Origin: Paenibacillus dokdonensis
GTDB lineage: Bacteria; Bacillota; Bacilli; Paenibacillales; Paenibacillaceae
Length of the DNA stretch: 64,000 nucleotides
NCBI RefSeq assembly: GCF_004916975.1
Contig: NZ_STGQ01000001.1
Location: forward strand, 1,946,993-2,010,992
Direction: 5' to 3'
Part shown: piece after piece, positions 26,173 to 34,402 of the stretch
Position numbering within the stretch: position 1 is the first letter of the stretch
Layout of the letters: each line of letters begins with the position of its first letter
Translations under genes and position numbers: made by a program
Notes under the pieces: generated by a model
Told to the model about the DNA's origin: nothing
The model's input: only the letters and a program-made list of their open reading frames with translations
Databases searched by the model: none

Positions 26173-27090
26173 ATGTTCTTGAAGGTGCTGGGATCAGCGG
26201 CAGGAGGAGGTTTTCCGCAATGGAATTGTGACTGCCCTAACTGCCGCCGTGTCCGGTCGAATGACCGTTCATTTTACAACCGAATGCATAATTCCCTGGC
26301 CCTTAGCGATAATGGGGAAAAATGGTATTTATTTAACGCGACCCCGGATGTGCGTTCGCAAATTGAATCCCATGCCGAGCTTCAGCCGGGTTTAAGGATA
26401 CGAAATACGCCTGTATTAGGGGTGCTGCTTACCGATGCGGAACTGGATCATACAATCGGATTACTTCAGTTGAGAGAATCTGCGGAATTGGAGGTTTACG
26501 CGGCGCCTCCTGTACTCAATGCCCTTCAAGAGCAATTTCCTGTTCGAAAAATGCTCGAACCCTATGCGAAATTTCGATGGTTGGCAGCGAGGCCTGATGA
26601 ATCTTTGCCACTTTTTGGGGGAAGAGTAATCGTATATCCGTTTTATTTAGGCAGCAAGCCTCCGCGATACGCTTCCATTCATGAAAATAAGAGTACTGTG
26701 CCATCTTCCCCTTGGGTAATCGGATATCGAATCGTGGATCAAAGTACGGGGGGGACGGCCATATATGCGCCCGGAGTCGAACAATGGACGGAAGAGCTGG
26801 AACAACAACTGGAACATGCGGACTGCGTTTTCATGGACGGAACCTTTTGGCATTCGGATGAACTTAACCGTTTAAACATCTCCGAGCTGGTTGCGGCAGA
26901 TATGGGGCATATCCCCATTACCGGTCCGAGTGGCAGCCTTGAGCGCTTTGCCAAGGTATCTGCAGATCGTAAAATTTATATTCACATCAATAATACCAAT
27001 CCGATTCTTGACGAAGACTCTCAGGAGAATCTTCGCCTCAGGCAGCTGGGCATTGAGGTTAGTTATGACGGTTTGGAATTGGAGGTTTAA
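26173..27090 (+). CDS. pqqB: PqqB, pyrroloquinoline quinone biosynthesis
   Basis: A 305-residue metallo-beta-lactamase-fold protein of the PQQ pathway; in Gram-negative bacteria PqqB is proposed to hydroxylate a tyrosine-derived precursor. The N-terminus MFLKVLGSAAGGGFPQWNCDCPNC is diagnostic (split here: FPQWNCDCPNCRRVR), and 'LLTDAELDHTIGLLQLRE' holds the variant metal site (about residues 85-100). The frame extends upstream without a ribosome site, but ATG 26173 follows AGGGGGGAAG and gives the normal length. It begins the pqqBCDE operon. Confidence 0.95.
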   Translation: MFLKVLGSAAGGGFPQWNCDCPNCRRVRSNDRSFYNRMHNSLALSDNGEKWYLFNATPDVRSQIESHAELQPGLRIRNTPVLGVLLTDAELDHTIGLLQLRESAELEVYAAPPVLNALQEQFPVRKMLEPYAKFRWLAARPDESLPLFGGRVIVYPFYLGSKPPRYASIHENKSTVPSSPWVIGYRIVDQSTGGTAIYAPGVEQWTEELEQQLEHADCVFMDGTFWHSDELNRLNISELVAADMGHIPITGPSGSLERFAKVSADRKIYIHINNTNPILDEDSQENLRLRQLGIEVSYDGLELEV

Positions 27091-27092
27091 AT

Positions 27093-27803
27093 TTGAACGC
27101 TTATTTATTGTCCAACGAAGAATTAACAATGAGGTTAAGGCAAGTCGGGGAATTACGATACCACGATAAACACCCCTATCACATACGGATGCATGAGGGA
27201 AAGTTAAGTCCGGAGCAGCTTCGAGCTTGGGTTGCGAATCGATTTTATTATCAAAAGAACATCCCGGTCAAAGATGCTCTCATTCTGTCCAAACTCCCGA
27301 CGAGTGAAGATCGGCGCAAATGGATTCAGCGTATCATGGACCACGATGGGACAACGGGTAATGAAGGTGGAATCGAAGCCTGGATTCGTCTTGGCGAAGC
27401 TGTAGGGATCCCTAGAGAGGAAATGCTGGATGAGCGTCATGTGCTGCCGGGCGTTCGTTTCGCGGTGGATGCCTACGTGAACTTCTGCCGTAATCAACCT
27501 TGGCTCGTAGCCGTTGCTTCCTCATTAACGGAAATGTTTGCACCTATTCTCATTTCCCACAGAATCGCAGTGTTTGAACAGCTGTATCCATGGATACAAC
27601 CGGAAGGGCTGGAGTATTTCCAATCCAGGCTGCACCAGGCGCCACGCGATGCGGATCACGGACTTGAACTCGTATTGCGCGAATGCAAAGATCGCATGGA
27701 TCAAGATCAAACCATCGCCGCACTTCAGTTCAAATGCGACGTACTGTGGGCCCTTCTTGATGCGTTAAGCTTGGCATATCCAAATATGGAGGACGAGCGA
27801 TGA
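27093..27803 (+). CDS. pqqC: PqqC, pyrroloquinoline-quinone synthase
   Basis: A 236-residue oxygen-dependent enzyme that closes the second ring and completes PQQ. The 'HPYHIRMHEGKLSPEQLRAWVANRFYYQKNIPVKDA' region (about residues 24-60) holds the family's active-site His, Arg and Tyr. It starts at TTG 27093, with GGAGG seven bases upstream and a two-base gap from the pqqB stop, so translation is probably coupled. It is slightly shorter than the roughly 250-residue norm, but the core is complete. Confidence 0.95.
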   Translation: MNAYLLSNEELTMRLRQVGELRYHDKHPYHIRMHEGKLSPEQLRAWVANRFYYQKNIPVKDALILSKLPTSEDRRKWIQRIMDHDGTTGNEGGIEAWIRLGEAVGIPREEMLDERHVLPGVRFAVDAYVNFCRNQPWLVAVASSLTEMFAPILISHRIAVFEQLYPWIQPEGLEYFQSRLHQAPRDADHGLELVLRECKDRMDQDQTIAALQFKCDVLWALLDALSLAYPNMEDER

Positions 27804-28078
27804 TACAATGGGAGCTATCGGAGCGGCTCCGGCTGCGCAGCCCGGCTCGGATAAAATTTGACAAAACAAGGCAAACCGATTTGCTTCTTCTTCCCGAACG
27901 GGTCGTTCATCTGAACCCTACCGCCGGAGCGATTCTTTGGTTATGCGATGGTGAGCGGACTGTTTCACAAATCATTGGGGAACTGGAGACCAAATACAAT
28001 CAACCGGAACTGAAAACGGATATTCTGGACTTTCTGACACAAGCGACAGACAGAGGGTGGGTGGAAATATGGAAGTAA
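27800..28078 (+). CDS. pqqD: PqqD, peptide chaperone
   Basis: A 92-residue protein that binds PqqA and presents it to PqqE. Typical PqqD motifs are visible: 'LLLPERVVHLNPTAGAILWLCDGERTVSQIIGELETKY' (split: PERVVHLNPTAGAILWLCDG near 31-50). Its ATG overlaps the pqqC stop (ATGA), and pqqE starts inside its 3' end at 28069, so the three genes are translated as a coupled unit. Confidence 0.94.
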   Translation: MIQWELSERLRLRSPARIKFDKTRQTDLLLLPERVVHLNPTAGAILWLCDGERTVSQIIGELETKYNQPELKTDILDFLTQATDRGWVEIWK

Positions 28079-29178
28079 GCATACCCTATGCGCTTACGGC
28101 GGAGCTTACACATCGTTGTCCCCTGCACTGCGTGTATTGCTCGAATCCGATCGAGCTCCAAAAAAGGGAACATGAACTTACGACTCGGGAGTGGATCAAA
28201 GTATTGGAAGAAGCAAGCGACATGGGGATAGTACAGGTTCATCTTACGGGCGGGGAGCCGCTTTTGCGGCCAGACGTAAACCAGCTTATTGAGCGAGCCC
28301 GCGAGTTAGGTCTTTTTGTAAATTTAATTACAAGCGGTGTCGGAGTCACTGAAAACCGTATCCGGCAGTTGGCAAGCGCAGGGATTGACAGTATTCAATT
28401 AAGCATGCAAGCTCCAACGGCTGACCTCGCTGATTCGATTGCAGGCTCCCATGCACACGAATTCAAAAAAAGAACCGCGAAATGGATACGTGCTGCGGGT
28501 CTCCCTTTACATATGAACGTTGTACTGCACAGGCAAAACATACATTTGGTGGAGAATATAATCGAGCTTTGCGTGTCGTGGGGAGCGGAGCGGCTCGAGC
28601 TAGCCAACACCCAGTATTATGGCTGGGCTCTTATAAACCGCCAGCACTTGCTTCCAACAAGGGAGCAGCTCACAGGCGCTGAAGAGGCTTATGTACGTGC
28701 AAAAGAACGCTTTGACAACAAGATCGAACTGATCTGGGTAATCCCGGATTATTATGAGGAGTTCCCCAAACCTTGTATGGGAGGATGGGGGAAACTATCC
28801 ATGACGGTGACGCCTGATGGAAAAGTACTGCCCTGTACCGCGGCATCCGATATCCAAACGATGACATTCGAATCCGTGAAAGAGAAGAGTTTAAAATGGA
28901 TTTGGGAGGATTCTGCCTCTTTTCGCGCCTATCGCGGACTCGACTGGATGACAGAGCCCTGCCGAAATTGTGAACACCGTTTTCGGGATTTTGGGGGCTG
29001 CCGTTGTCAAGCATATCTATTGACAGGCGACTCCAGTCAAGCAGATCCGGTATGTAAGTTTTCGCCTCATCATCATCTGGTCACCGATTTCGTCGCCTCC
29101 ATGAACGAAAAAGACGCTTACCGTTCCGACTCCGATCCTAATCGGCTTTTGCCCTCATACTCTTATCGCAGCAGGTGA
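28069..29178 (+). CDS. pqqE: PqqE, radical SAM PQQ cross-linking enzyme
   Basis: A 369-residue radical SAM enzyme that joins the Glu and Tyr side chains of PqqA. The CxxxCxxC cluster is CPLHCVYC (about residues 15-22), followed by HLTGGEPLLR (about 60-69). The C-terminal SPASM domain has cysteines in 'CMGGWGKLSMTVTPDGKVLPC' (split: PDGKVLPCTAA) and 'CRNCEHRF...GGCRCQA'. ATG 28069 is favoured because it gives the usual MEVSIPYALTAELTHRCPL start; the in-frame GTG 28057 adds four residues. It lies at the end of the coupled pqqCDE set. Confidence 0.95.
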   Translation: MEVSIPYALTAELTHRCPLHCVYCSNPIELQKREHELTTREWIKVLEEASDMGIVQVHLTGGEPLLRPDVNQLIERARELGLFVNLITSGVGVTENRIRQLASAGIDSIQLSMQAPTADLADSIAGSHAHEFKKRTAKWIRAAGLPLHMNVVLHRQNIHLVENIIELCVSWGAERLELANTQYYGWALINRQHLLPTREQLTGAEEAYVRAKERFDNKIELIWVIPDYYEEFPKPCMGGWGKLSMTVTPDGKVLPCTAASDIQTMTFESVKEKSLKWIWEDSASFRAYRGLDWMTEPCRNCEHRFRDFGGCRCQAYLLTGDSSQADPVCKFSPHHHLVTDFVASMNEKDAYRSDSDPNRLLPSYSYRSR

Positions 29179-29207
29179 GCAGGTAACCATAAACGGAGGA
29201 CTTGCCC

Positions 29208-30158
29208 ATGAAAATATTTGATGCCCATTGTGATGTGCTGAGCAAACTATTGGAAGATCCCCGGCTTGATTTTATACAGGAGAAGGATCGGTTGGACGTG
29301 ACGCTCGAACGCATGCTCGAATCCAAGATCGGCTTTCAAAATTTCGCGGTCTATTTACCTGTATCATTTGCCGGAGAATTCCGGCATGTCCTTCAAAGTA
29401 TCGATCTTTTTTACGAACGAATTCTCTCAAACCGGCAAATTCATTTGATCCAAACTGAAGACGATTTAAGGTATGCCCATAACAAAGGCTTGATCGGGGC
29501 GCTGTTGTCGCTTGAAGGCGTAGATGCACTTCAGGGGAACATAACTTATCTAAGAATTTTATATTATTTGGGCGTTCGGAGTATCGGCATTACCTGGAAC
29601 TACGCGAATTGGGCTGCGGATGGCGTCCTGGAGCAGCGGCAGGGTGGATTCACGGCACAAGGGATGAACCTGATCACAGAATGCAACCGGCTGGGCATGA
29701 TCCTGGACGTATCGCATCTATCCGAAAAGGCCTTCTGGGAGCTGCTGACACGATCCGATAAGCCGTTTATTGCCTCTCACTCCAATTCCAGCAGAATATG
29801 CCCGAAACTCAGAAATCTGAATGATGAGCAGATAACTTCAATCATCCAAACCGGGGGAGTTATAGGGCTAACCTTTGTTCCGCCTTTCGTGCATGCGGAG
29901 GAACCGGTAACGATGGATCGTTTACTGTCTCACATCGATCATATTTGTTCGCTAGGCGGCAGCCGGCATATCGGATTCGGCTCTGATTTCGACGGAATCA
30001 AAGAGAAAATCACCGGCTTGGAACATGCAGGGAAATATCATCAACTTATCGAATTGCTACAGAAGAATTACAGCGAAGAAGATGTGGAACATTTCATCTA
30101 TAAAAATTGGTATCATTTTTATATGGATCATTTGCCATCCCATCATCGTATAGAATAA
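29208..30158 (+). CDS. M19 (renal-type) dipeptidase
   Basis: A 316-residue metallo-dipeptidase. It opens with IFDAHCDVLSKLLE, whose His and Asp are the first zinc ligands. 'GALLSLEGVDAL' (about residues 103-114) carries the bridging Glu, 'LDVSHLSEKAFWEL' (about 165-178) a His, and 'ASHSNSSRI' and 'GFGSDFDGI' the later sites. GGAGGA seven bases before ATG 29208 decides the start. It follows pqqE by 29 bases and may clean up or help cut the PqqA peptide, since no M16 protease (PqqF/G) is seen; this is inference. A terminator follows. Confidence 0.88.
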   Translation: MKIFDAHCDVLSKLLEDPRLDFIQEKDRLDVTLERMLESKIGFQNFAVYLPVSFAGEFRHVLQSIDLFYERILSNRQIHLIQTEDDLRYAHNKGLIGALLSLEGVDALQGNITYLRILYYLGVRSIGITWNYANWAADGVLEQRQGGFTAQGMNLITECNRLGMILDVSHLSEKAFWELLTRSDKPFIASHSNSSRICPKLRNLNDEQITSIIQTGGVIGLTFVPPFVHAEEPVTMDRLLSHIDHICSLGGSRHIGFGSDFDGIKEKITGLEHAGKYHQLIELLQKNYSEEDVEHFIYKNWYHFYMDHLPSHHRIE

Positions 30159-30164
30159 CGTGAA

Positions 30165-30214
30165 TAAAAAAGATAAGGAGCTGGTAATCAATCATCAGCA
30201 CCTTATCTTTTTTT
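30165..30214. terminator. terminator at the end of the pqq region
   Basis: AAAAAAGATAAGG pairs with CCTTATCTTTTTT around a loop of about 22 bases, with a smaller inner stem. It serves both the dipeptidase and the converging small gene. Confidence 0.8.
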
Positions 30215-30248
30215 GTTTATTTATAGAGGATAAAATAATGGTCTCATC

Positions 30249-30509
30249 CTATGAATGAGATTCGAGGTTGGTCGTACTTTTGGCTTCAAAGGTTTCGATG
30301 GCTTCAGTGCCTGCTCTTGCGGACTCTTGCTGTTCGAACATTTTGCCGATCTTCCACCCGATCCCTATGTTCAATACGGCCATTGCCGCAAATAAGACCA
30401 CGTCTCCCCAGGGCTCCGGAAGAAGCAGGTCTGCCAGTAACCAGCCACCAGTCATTGTACCTCCCAAGATTGCACCTTTTACGGATGACTTTAAGTAAGT
30501 TTTCCCCAT
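30249..30509 (-). CDS. small membrane protein
   Basis: An 86-residue protein of unknown function. Residues about 12-32 (GAILGGTMTGGWLLADLLLPE) and 36-55 (GDVVLFAAMAVLNIGIGWKIG) are hydrophobic, followed by a charged tail. GGGGGGT precedes the ATG at 30509 on the minus strand; the longer open frame upstream has no ribosome site. It converges on the pqq-linked dipeptidase gene and sits before the glnS leader on the opposite strand. Confidence 0.6.
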   Translation of the reverse strand: MGKTYLKSSVKGAILGGTMTGGWLLADLLLPEPWGDVVLFAAMAVLNIGIGWKIGKMFEQQESARAGTEAIETFEAKSTTNLESHS

Positions 30510-30782
30510 CTTGCACCCCCCAATCATTTGATTGAACTGTATTACATGGCTACAGCATCGCGTATACGTTCCCGCCCCTAAACGCAACGTTGCTTCATGG
30601 AAAGGCCGATTGCTTACCTTCAAAATCGAGTATATGTTGGAGACAAGAATGTTTATGCCTTTTAAAATGAATCACCGCCTGGTGATTCGACTAAGCTTGG
30701 AGAAATTGTTTATTGTATAAAATAGGGTTACTGCAAACCGGTTTACTTTTGCATAAGATGATGATAATATGTACCAAACCAT

Positions 30783-31070
30783 AAACGCGATGAAGAGAAG
30801 AGTAAATGAAACGAATTCCGTACAGAGAGCTCCGGCAGCTGAAAAGGAGCAGGATGAAATTCATCGAACCAAGCCTCTGAGCGGCGCATCGGAACTTATC
30901 GAATAAGGGATGATGCAACAGGAGCTCCTGTTACAGAGCTAGGGTATAAGCAATCAACGTGACTGCCGTACCTGAAGAGGCGGAGATAGCGATAGATCCG
31001 CGAACAGGGGTGGCACCACGAAACCAAATCTCGTCCCCAAGACTACAGTCTTGGAGGCGGGATTTTTTTG
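30783..31070 (+). promoter_or_regulatory. T-box leader of glnS
   Basis: The T-box core (AGGGGTGGCACCACG) lies at 31006-31020 and is followed by a terminator hairpin at 31029-31070 (TCTCGTCCCCAAGAC/GTCTTGGAGGCGGGA then seven T). AGAGAG at 30824-30829 is the apical-loop motif. Alignment with known leaders (GAA..XXX..TTTGAG) puts the specifier at 30870-30872, CAA, a glutamine codon followed by G. This supports glutaminyl-tRNA sensing. The remainder of 30510-30783 holds no confident gene. Confidence 0.9.
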
Positions 31071-31110
31071 TTTTTCTAAAATTCATAAACAAATTAAGGA
31101 GGTTTCACCC

Positions 31111-32794
31111 ATGAATCATGATCAAGAGAAAGAAACAGCCGTGGATTTTTTAACGAAGATGGTGGGGGATGATGTGCATAACAGTGAGTATCACAGACCT
31201 GTCGCCACAAGATTTCCTCCCGAACCTAACGGTTACCTGCATATTGGCAGCGCTTATGCGATACATGTCAATCACTCTATCGCTAATACATTTAACGGGA
31301 CATTTAACCTGCGTTTTGATGATACCAATCCTTTAAAAGAGGACATTAAGTATGTTGAGGCCATTAAGGAAGATATCGAATGGTTCGGAATCAAACCGCC
31401 TGTGTATTTTGGTTCAGATTATTCTGAACCATATTATGAAGCAGCTACACAATTGATCCGCAAAGGAAAGGCATATGTATGCGATCTGACCCCGGAACAA
31501 ATGATGGAGTATCGAGGCACGTTGACCGAACCGGGGAAGGATAGTCCTTACCGGAAGCGGTCTGTAGAAGAAAATCTGAACTTGTTTGAACAAATGAAAA
31601 AAGGGGGTTTTCCGACCTCTTCCAAGGTTTTGCGGGCCAAAATCGACATGTCCTCACCAAACATGAATTTACGTGATCCTGTTCTATACCGAATAATTCA
31701 TGCAGAGCATTACCGCACTCGGAATGAATGGTGTATTTATCCGATGTATGATTTTGCCCATCCGATACAGGATTGGCTGGAAGGAATTACGCATTCGTTA
31801 TGTTCGGCAGAATTTAAGGATCATCGTCCCCTGTACGATTGGGTGCTGAGTGAGCTTGATGTTGTGGAACCTCCCAAACAAAGAGAATTTGGACGGTTAA
31901 ATATATCTGGTCTGGTCACGAGCAAAAGGTATCTGAGAGAACTGGTCGAATTGGGGATATGTAAACGGTTGGGATGATCCAAGACTTCCAACGTTAAAAG
32001 GACTACGACGAAGAGGAGTCACGCCAGAGGCGATCAAGCTATTTCTGAATGAAATCGGGGTGTTCCGCCAAAATACTGCTGTGGGTGCTGCAATGCTGGA
32101 TCATTTCATCCGGCAGGACTTGAAGGAGCGGGCAGTTAGCGTGATGGCTGTCCTGGATCCCATCAAAGTCATCATTACGAACTATCCGGAAAAACAAACT
32201 GAAATGCTGAGCATCAAAAATAATGAAGTTAATGAAGTGATGGGCATCAGGGAGGTCCCTTTTTCAAGAGAACTGTATATTGAAAGAGAAGATTTTATGG
32301 AAGTACCTGTAACCGGATTTCACCGCTTGTTTCCAGGTTCCGAGGTTCGGCTAAAAGGGGCTTATTTTATAAAATGCGAGCAAGTGGTAAAGGACTCGTT
32401 TACTGGAGAAATCACCGAGCTGCACTGCACCTATGATCCTTTGACCAAGAGCGGGTCCGGATTCAATGCGCGAAAGGTAAAGTCGACTATCCATTGGGTT
32501 TCGGCTGCGCATGGGGTAACAGCAGAGATCCATTTGTATGATAAGCTTCTGAAGGAAAAGTCCATGATCTTGGAATCCGATAACAAGTGGGAAGATATGA
32601 TGAATCCGGAATCGTTTGTTAAAGTAAAGGAAGCGATCCTGGAGCCCTGCATGAAGAATGTGAGTTTGGGTGAGACTTATCAATTCATTAGACATGGCTA
32701 TTATTGTCTGGATACCAGATATACAACAGAGAACAAACAAGTGTTCAACCGGATTGTTTCTTTAAAAGATTCGTGGAAAAAGGCAAAAGGATAA
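31111..32794 (+). pseudogene. glnS: glutaminyl-tRNA synthetase, interrupted by a single-base insertion
   Basis: The two open frames together encode about 560 residues of class Ic glutaminyl-tRNA synthetase. The first frame starts at ATG 31111 after AAGGAGG, has [17 protein letters not shown] (HIGH-type motif, about residues 33-49) and '[16 protein letters not shown]', then stops at 31977. The second frame continues from [20 protein letters not shown] to the end (32794). One extra G in the GGGG at 31953-31956 causes the shift; removing it restores [12 protein letters not shown]. It is either a sequencing error or a true mutation. The gene is unusual in Bacillota, which mostly make Gln-tRNA by transamidation. 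Confidence 0.88.
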
Positions 32795-32796
32795 AA

Positions 32797-32840
32797 AAAG
32801 GCGATCTGCTTCCCATCATGCGGAAGAGGTCGCCTTACTC
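32797..32840. terminator. terminator between glnS and the tusA-like gene
   Basis: AAGGCGATCTGCTTCC and GGAAGAGGTCGCCTT form a stem with a mismatch, between converging genes. Confidence 0.7.
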
Positions 32841-32845
32841 TTGTT

Positions 32846-33073
32846 TTATTTTTTTTGAACAGTTATGGTCCAAGAAGCATCGTCAATCTGTTCGAAATTT
32901 GTGACCGCATGTCCTGCTTCAGCAGCCCAGCGTGGTATAGCCTCCGTTGCTTGTGTACAATCGAAGTCAATGACTAGCTCATCACCGCTGTCGAGTGTTT
33001 CAATCGCTTGCTTTGCTTCAATTAATGGAAATGGACAAACCATTCCGACGACGGCCAGTTTTTGTTGTTTCAT
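32846..33073 (-). CDS. TusA-family sulfur carrier (TsuB-like)
   Basis: A 75-residue small protein. 'LAVVGMVCPFPLIEAKQAIETLDSGDELVIDFD' (split: GMVCPFPLIEAKQAIE) has the Cys-Pro-x-Pro signature of TusA proteins; Cys14 or thereabouts is the sulfur-carrying residue. AAGGAGGT precedes ATG at 33073, which is preferred to upstream starts. It directly follows the YeeE/YedE gene. In thiosulfate uptake systems the membrane protein TsuA works with a TusA-like TsuB, and this pair fits that arrangement. Confidence 0.88.
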   Translation of the reverse strand: MKQQKLAVVGMVCPFPLIEAKQAIETLDSGDELVIDFDCTQATEAIPRWAAEAGHAVTNFEQIDDASWTITVQKK

Positions 33074-33086
33074 GTGAATAACCTCC

Positions 33087-34154
33087 TTAGGTTGTCGTTG
33101 TGCGGAGTGCCGCACCTTGATTATGTTTAGCCTTGCTCCGTGGGCGGACAAAAACGAAGCAAGATGCTGTCCATGTACCCAGAATCATAAATACCAGAGA
33201 CACCCAGCCCTGCCAAGTCATCATGGCTGTCATTACCAGACCGTTGCCGATGGAGCAGCCTCCGGCCCAGCTGGCGCCAAATCCCATCAAAATACCACCG
33301 GAAAAGCTCGAGATGGCTGTCTTCGCATCTGGTGCACGGAACCGGAACTCCCGGCTGCCTTTTGCAGCAATAAAGGAACCAAGGAAAATACCAAGAACGA
33401 GGAACATGCCCCAGTTTACGTATTTATCACGGTCTCCAGTGACCAGGTATTGCAGTATATTCGCAGATGGTGTTGTAATTCCGAGACCGGACATCCGGCC
33501 AGTCGCTTCGCTGAGCGGCCAAGCAAGCAGAGCAATCAAACCAACCAGAATGGCTGTGAAGAATGGATGCCAGCGCTTCTCGAACAGCAGATGATTCAAG
33601 CCCTTCCGTTTGGCTTTCATGGATGGAATCGCAACTTTCGGCTTACGCAATTGCCGGATGACAAGCACAATTGTAATGATGGATAGTGCTGCTATGAACG
33701 GCCACACCGAGAGACCAAAGGTTTCCGGAATGGAGTTGACAGGAGCGTCGTATTTCTTGATTCCGTCATTCACTGGAACAAGCGCACCCGATTTCATGAT
33801 CGCGCTCATTGCCATGTAGCCGAAGAGGGCAATCCAGCTGCCTATAAGCCCTTCACCGGCGCGGTACCATGTTCCGGTCGCACATCCACCGGCCAGAATA
33901 ATGCCAATCCCAAAGATAAAGGACCCAAGAATCGTGGCAATCCAAGGGAAATCTCCGGCGCTGAAATCAATAAGTCCAAATTGAATAAGGGCAAAGACTC
34001 CGATGCTTTGAATCGAGATCGCAATCAGTAAAGCGTAAAACATCCGATTATCCTTTGTCAGATACATATCCCTGAATCCGCCCGTCAGGCAGAAACGTCC
34101 ACGCTGCATGACGAAGCCAAGCAAGGCGCCGCATAGCAAGCCTGTTAATATCAT
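33087..34154 (-). CDS. YeeE/YedE-family membrane protein (thiosulfate uptake, TsuA-like)
   Basis: A 355-residue inner-membrane protein with about nine hydrophobic segments. Conserved cysteine motifs match TsuA: RGRFCLTGGFRD (about residue 23), AGGCATGTWYRAGEG (about 90) and WAGGCSIGNGL (about 299). These relay thiosulfate sulfur through the membrane by established work on TsuA. The ATG at 34154 follows AAAGGAG; the TTG at 34172 lies inside the ribosome site. The following gene encodes a TusA-like partner, 13 bases away, so this is a sulfur-acquisition operon. Confidence 0.88.
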   Translation of the reverse strand: MILTGLLCGALLGFVMQRGRFCLTGGFRDMYLTKDNRMFYALLIAISIQSIGVFALIQFGLIDFSAGDFPWIATILGSFIFGIGIILAGGCATGTWYRAGEGLIGSWIALFGYMAMSAIMKSGALVPVNDGIKKYDAPVNSIPETFGLSVWPFIAALSIITIVLVIRQLRKPKVAIPSMKAKRKGLNHLLFEKRWHPFFTAILVGLIALLAWPLSEATGRMSGLGITTPSANILQYLVTGDRDKYVNWGMFLVLGIFLGSFIAAKGSREFRFRAPDAKTAISSFSGGILMGFGASWAGGCSIGNGLVMTAMMTWQGWVSLVFMILGTWTASCFVFVRPRSKAKHNQGAALRTTTT

Positions 34155-34191
34155 GAGAAGAGCTCCTTTCAAATTCGGATATTGTATTTTA

Positions 34192-34224
34192 AATACTAGT
34201 AATTAACTATGAATTATTGGTATT
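34192..34224. promoter_or_regulatory. imperfect palindrome at the start of the yeeE/tusA operon
   Basis: A 33-base palindrome of the form AATAC-n-A-n-TAATT ... AATTA-n-T-n-GTATT overlaps the transcription start region. Ten of the 12 outer pairs match. It resembles the size and AT-rich style of CymR-type sulfur-control sites, but the factor is inferred. Confidence 0.45.
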
Positions 34225-34228
34225 TTCG

Positions 34229-34256
34229 ATTTTAGCAAATTAGGATGAGATGTCAA
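34229..34256 (-). promoter_or_regulatory. promoter of the yeeE/tusA operon
   Basis: On the minus strand, TTGACA (34256-34251) and TAAAAT (34234-34229) are 16 bases apart, about 75 bases before the start codon. The palindrome lies just downstream of the -10 element. Confidence 0.6.
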
Positions 34257-34402
34257 TGGTCATAAATTCCATATATGTATGATCTGCGTAGCGATTTGGA
34301 TATGAATGCAAATCGACTGGCATCACCCTGTTTCTGATATACTCAGATAAGCAAACAAGAGAATAATTAAATGAAATCATATCAGACGGACGTGATCACA
34401 TA

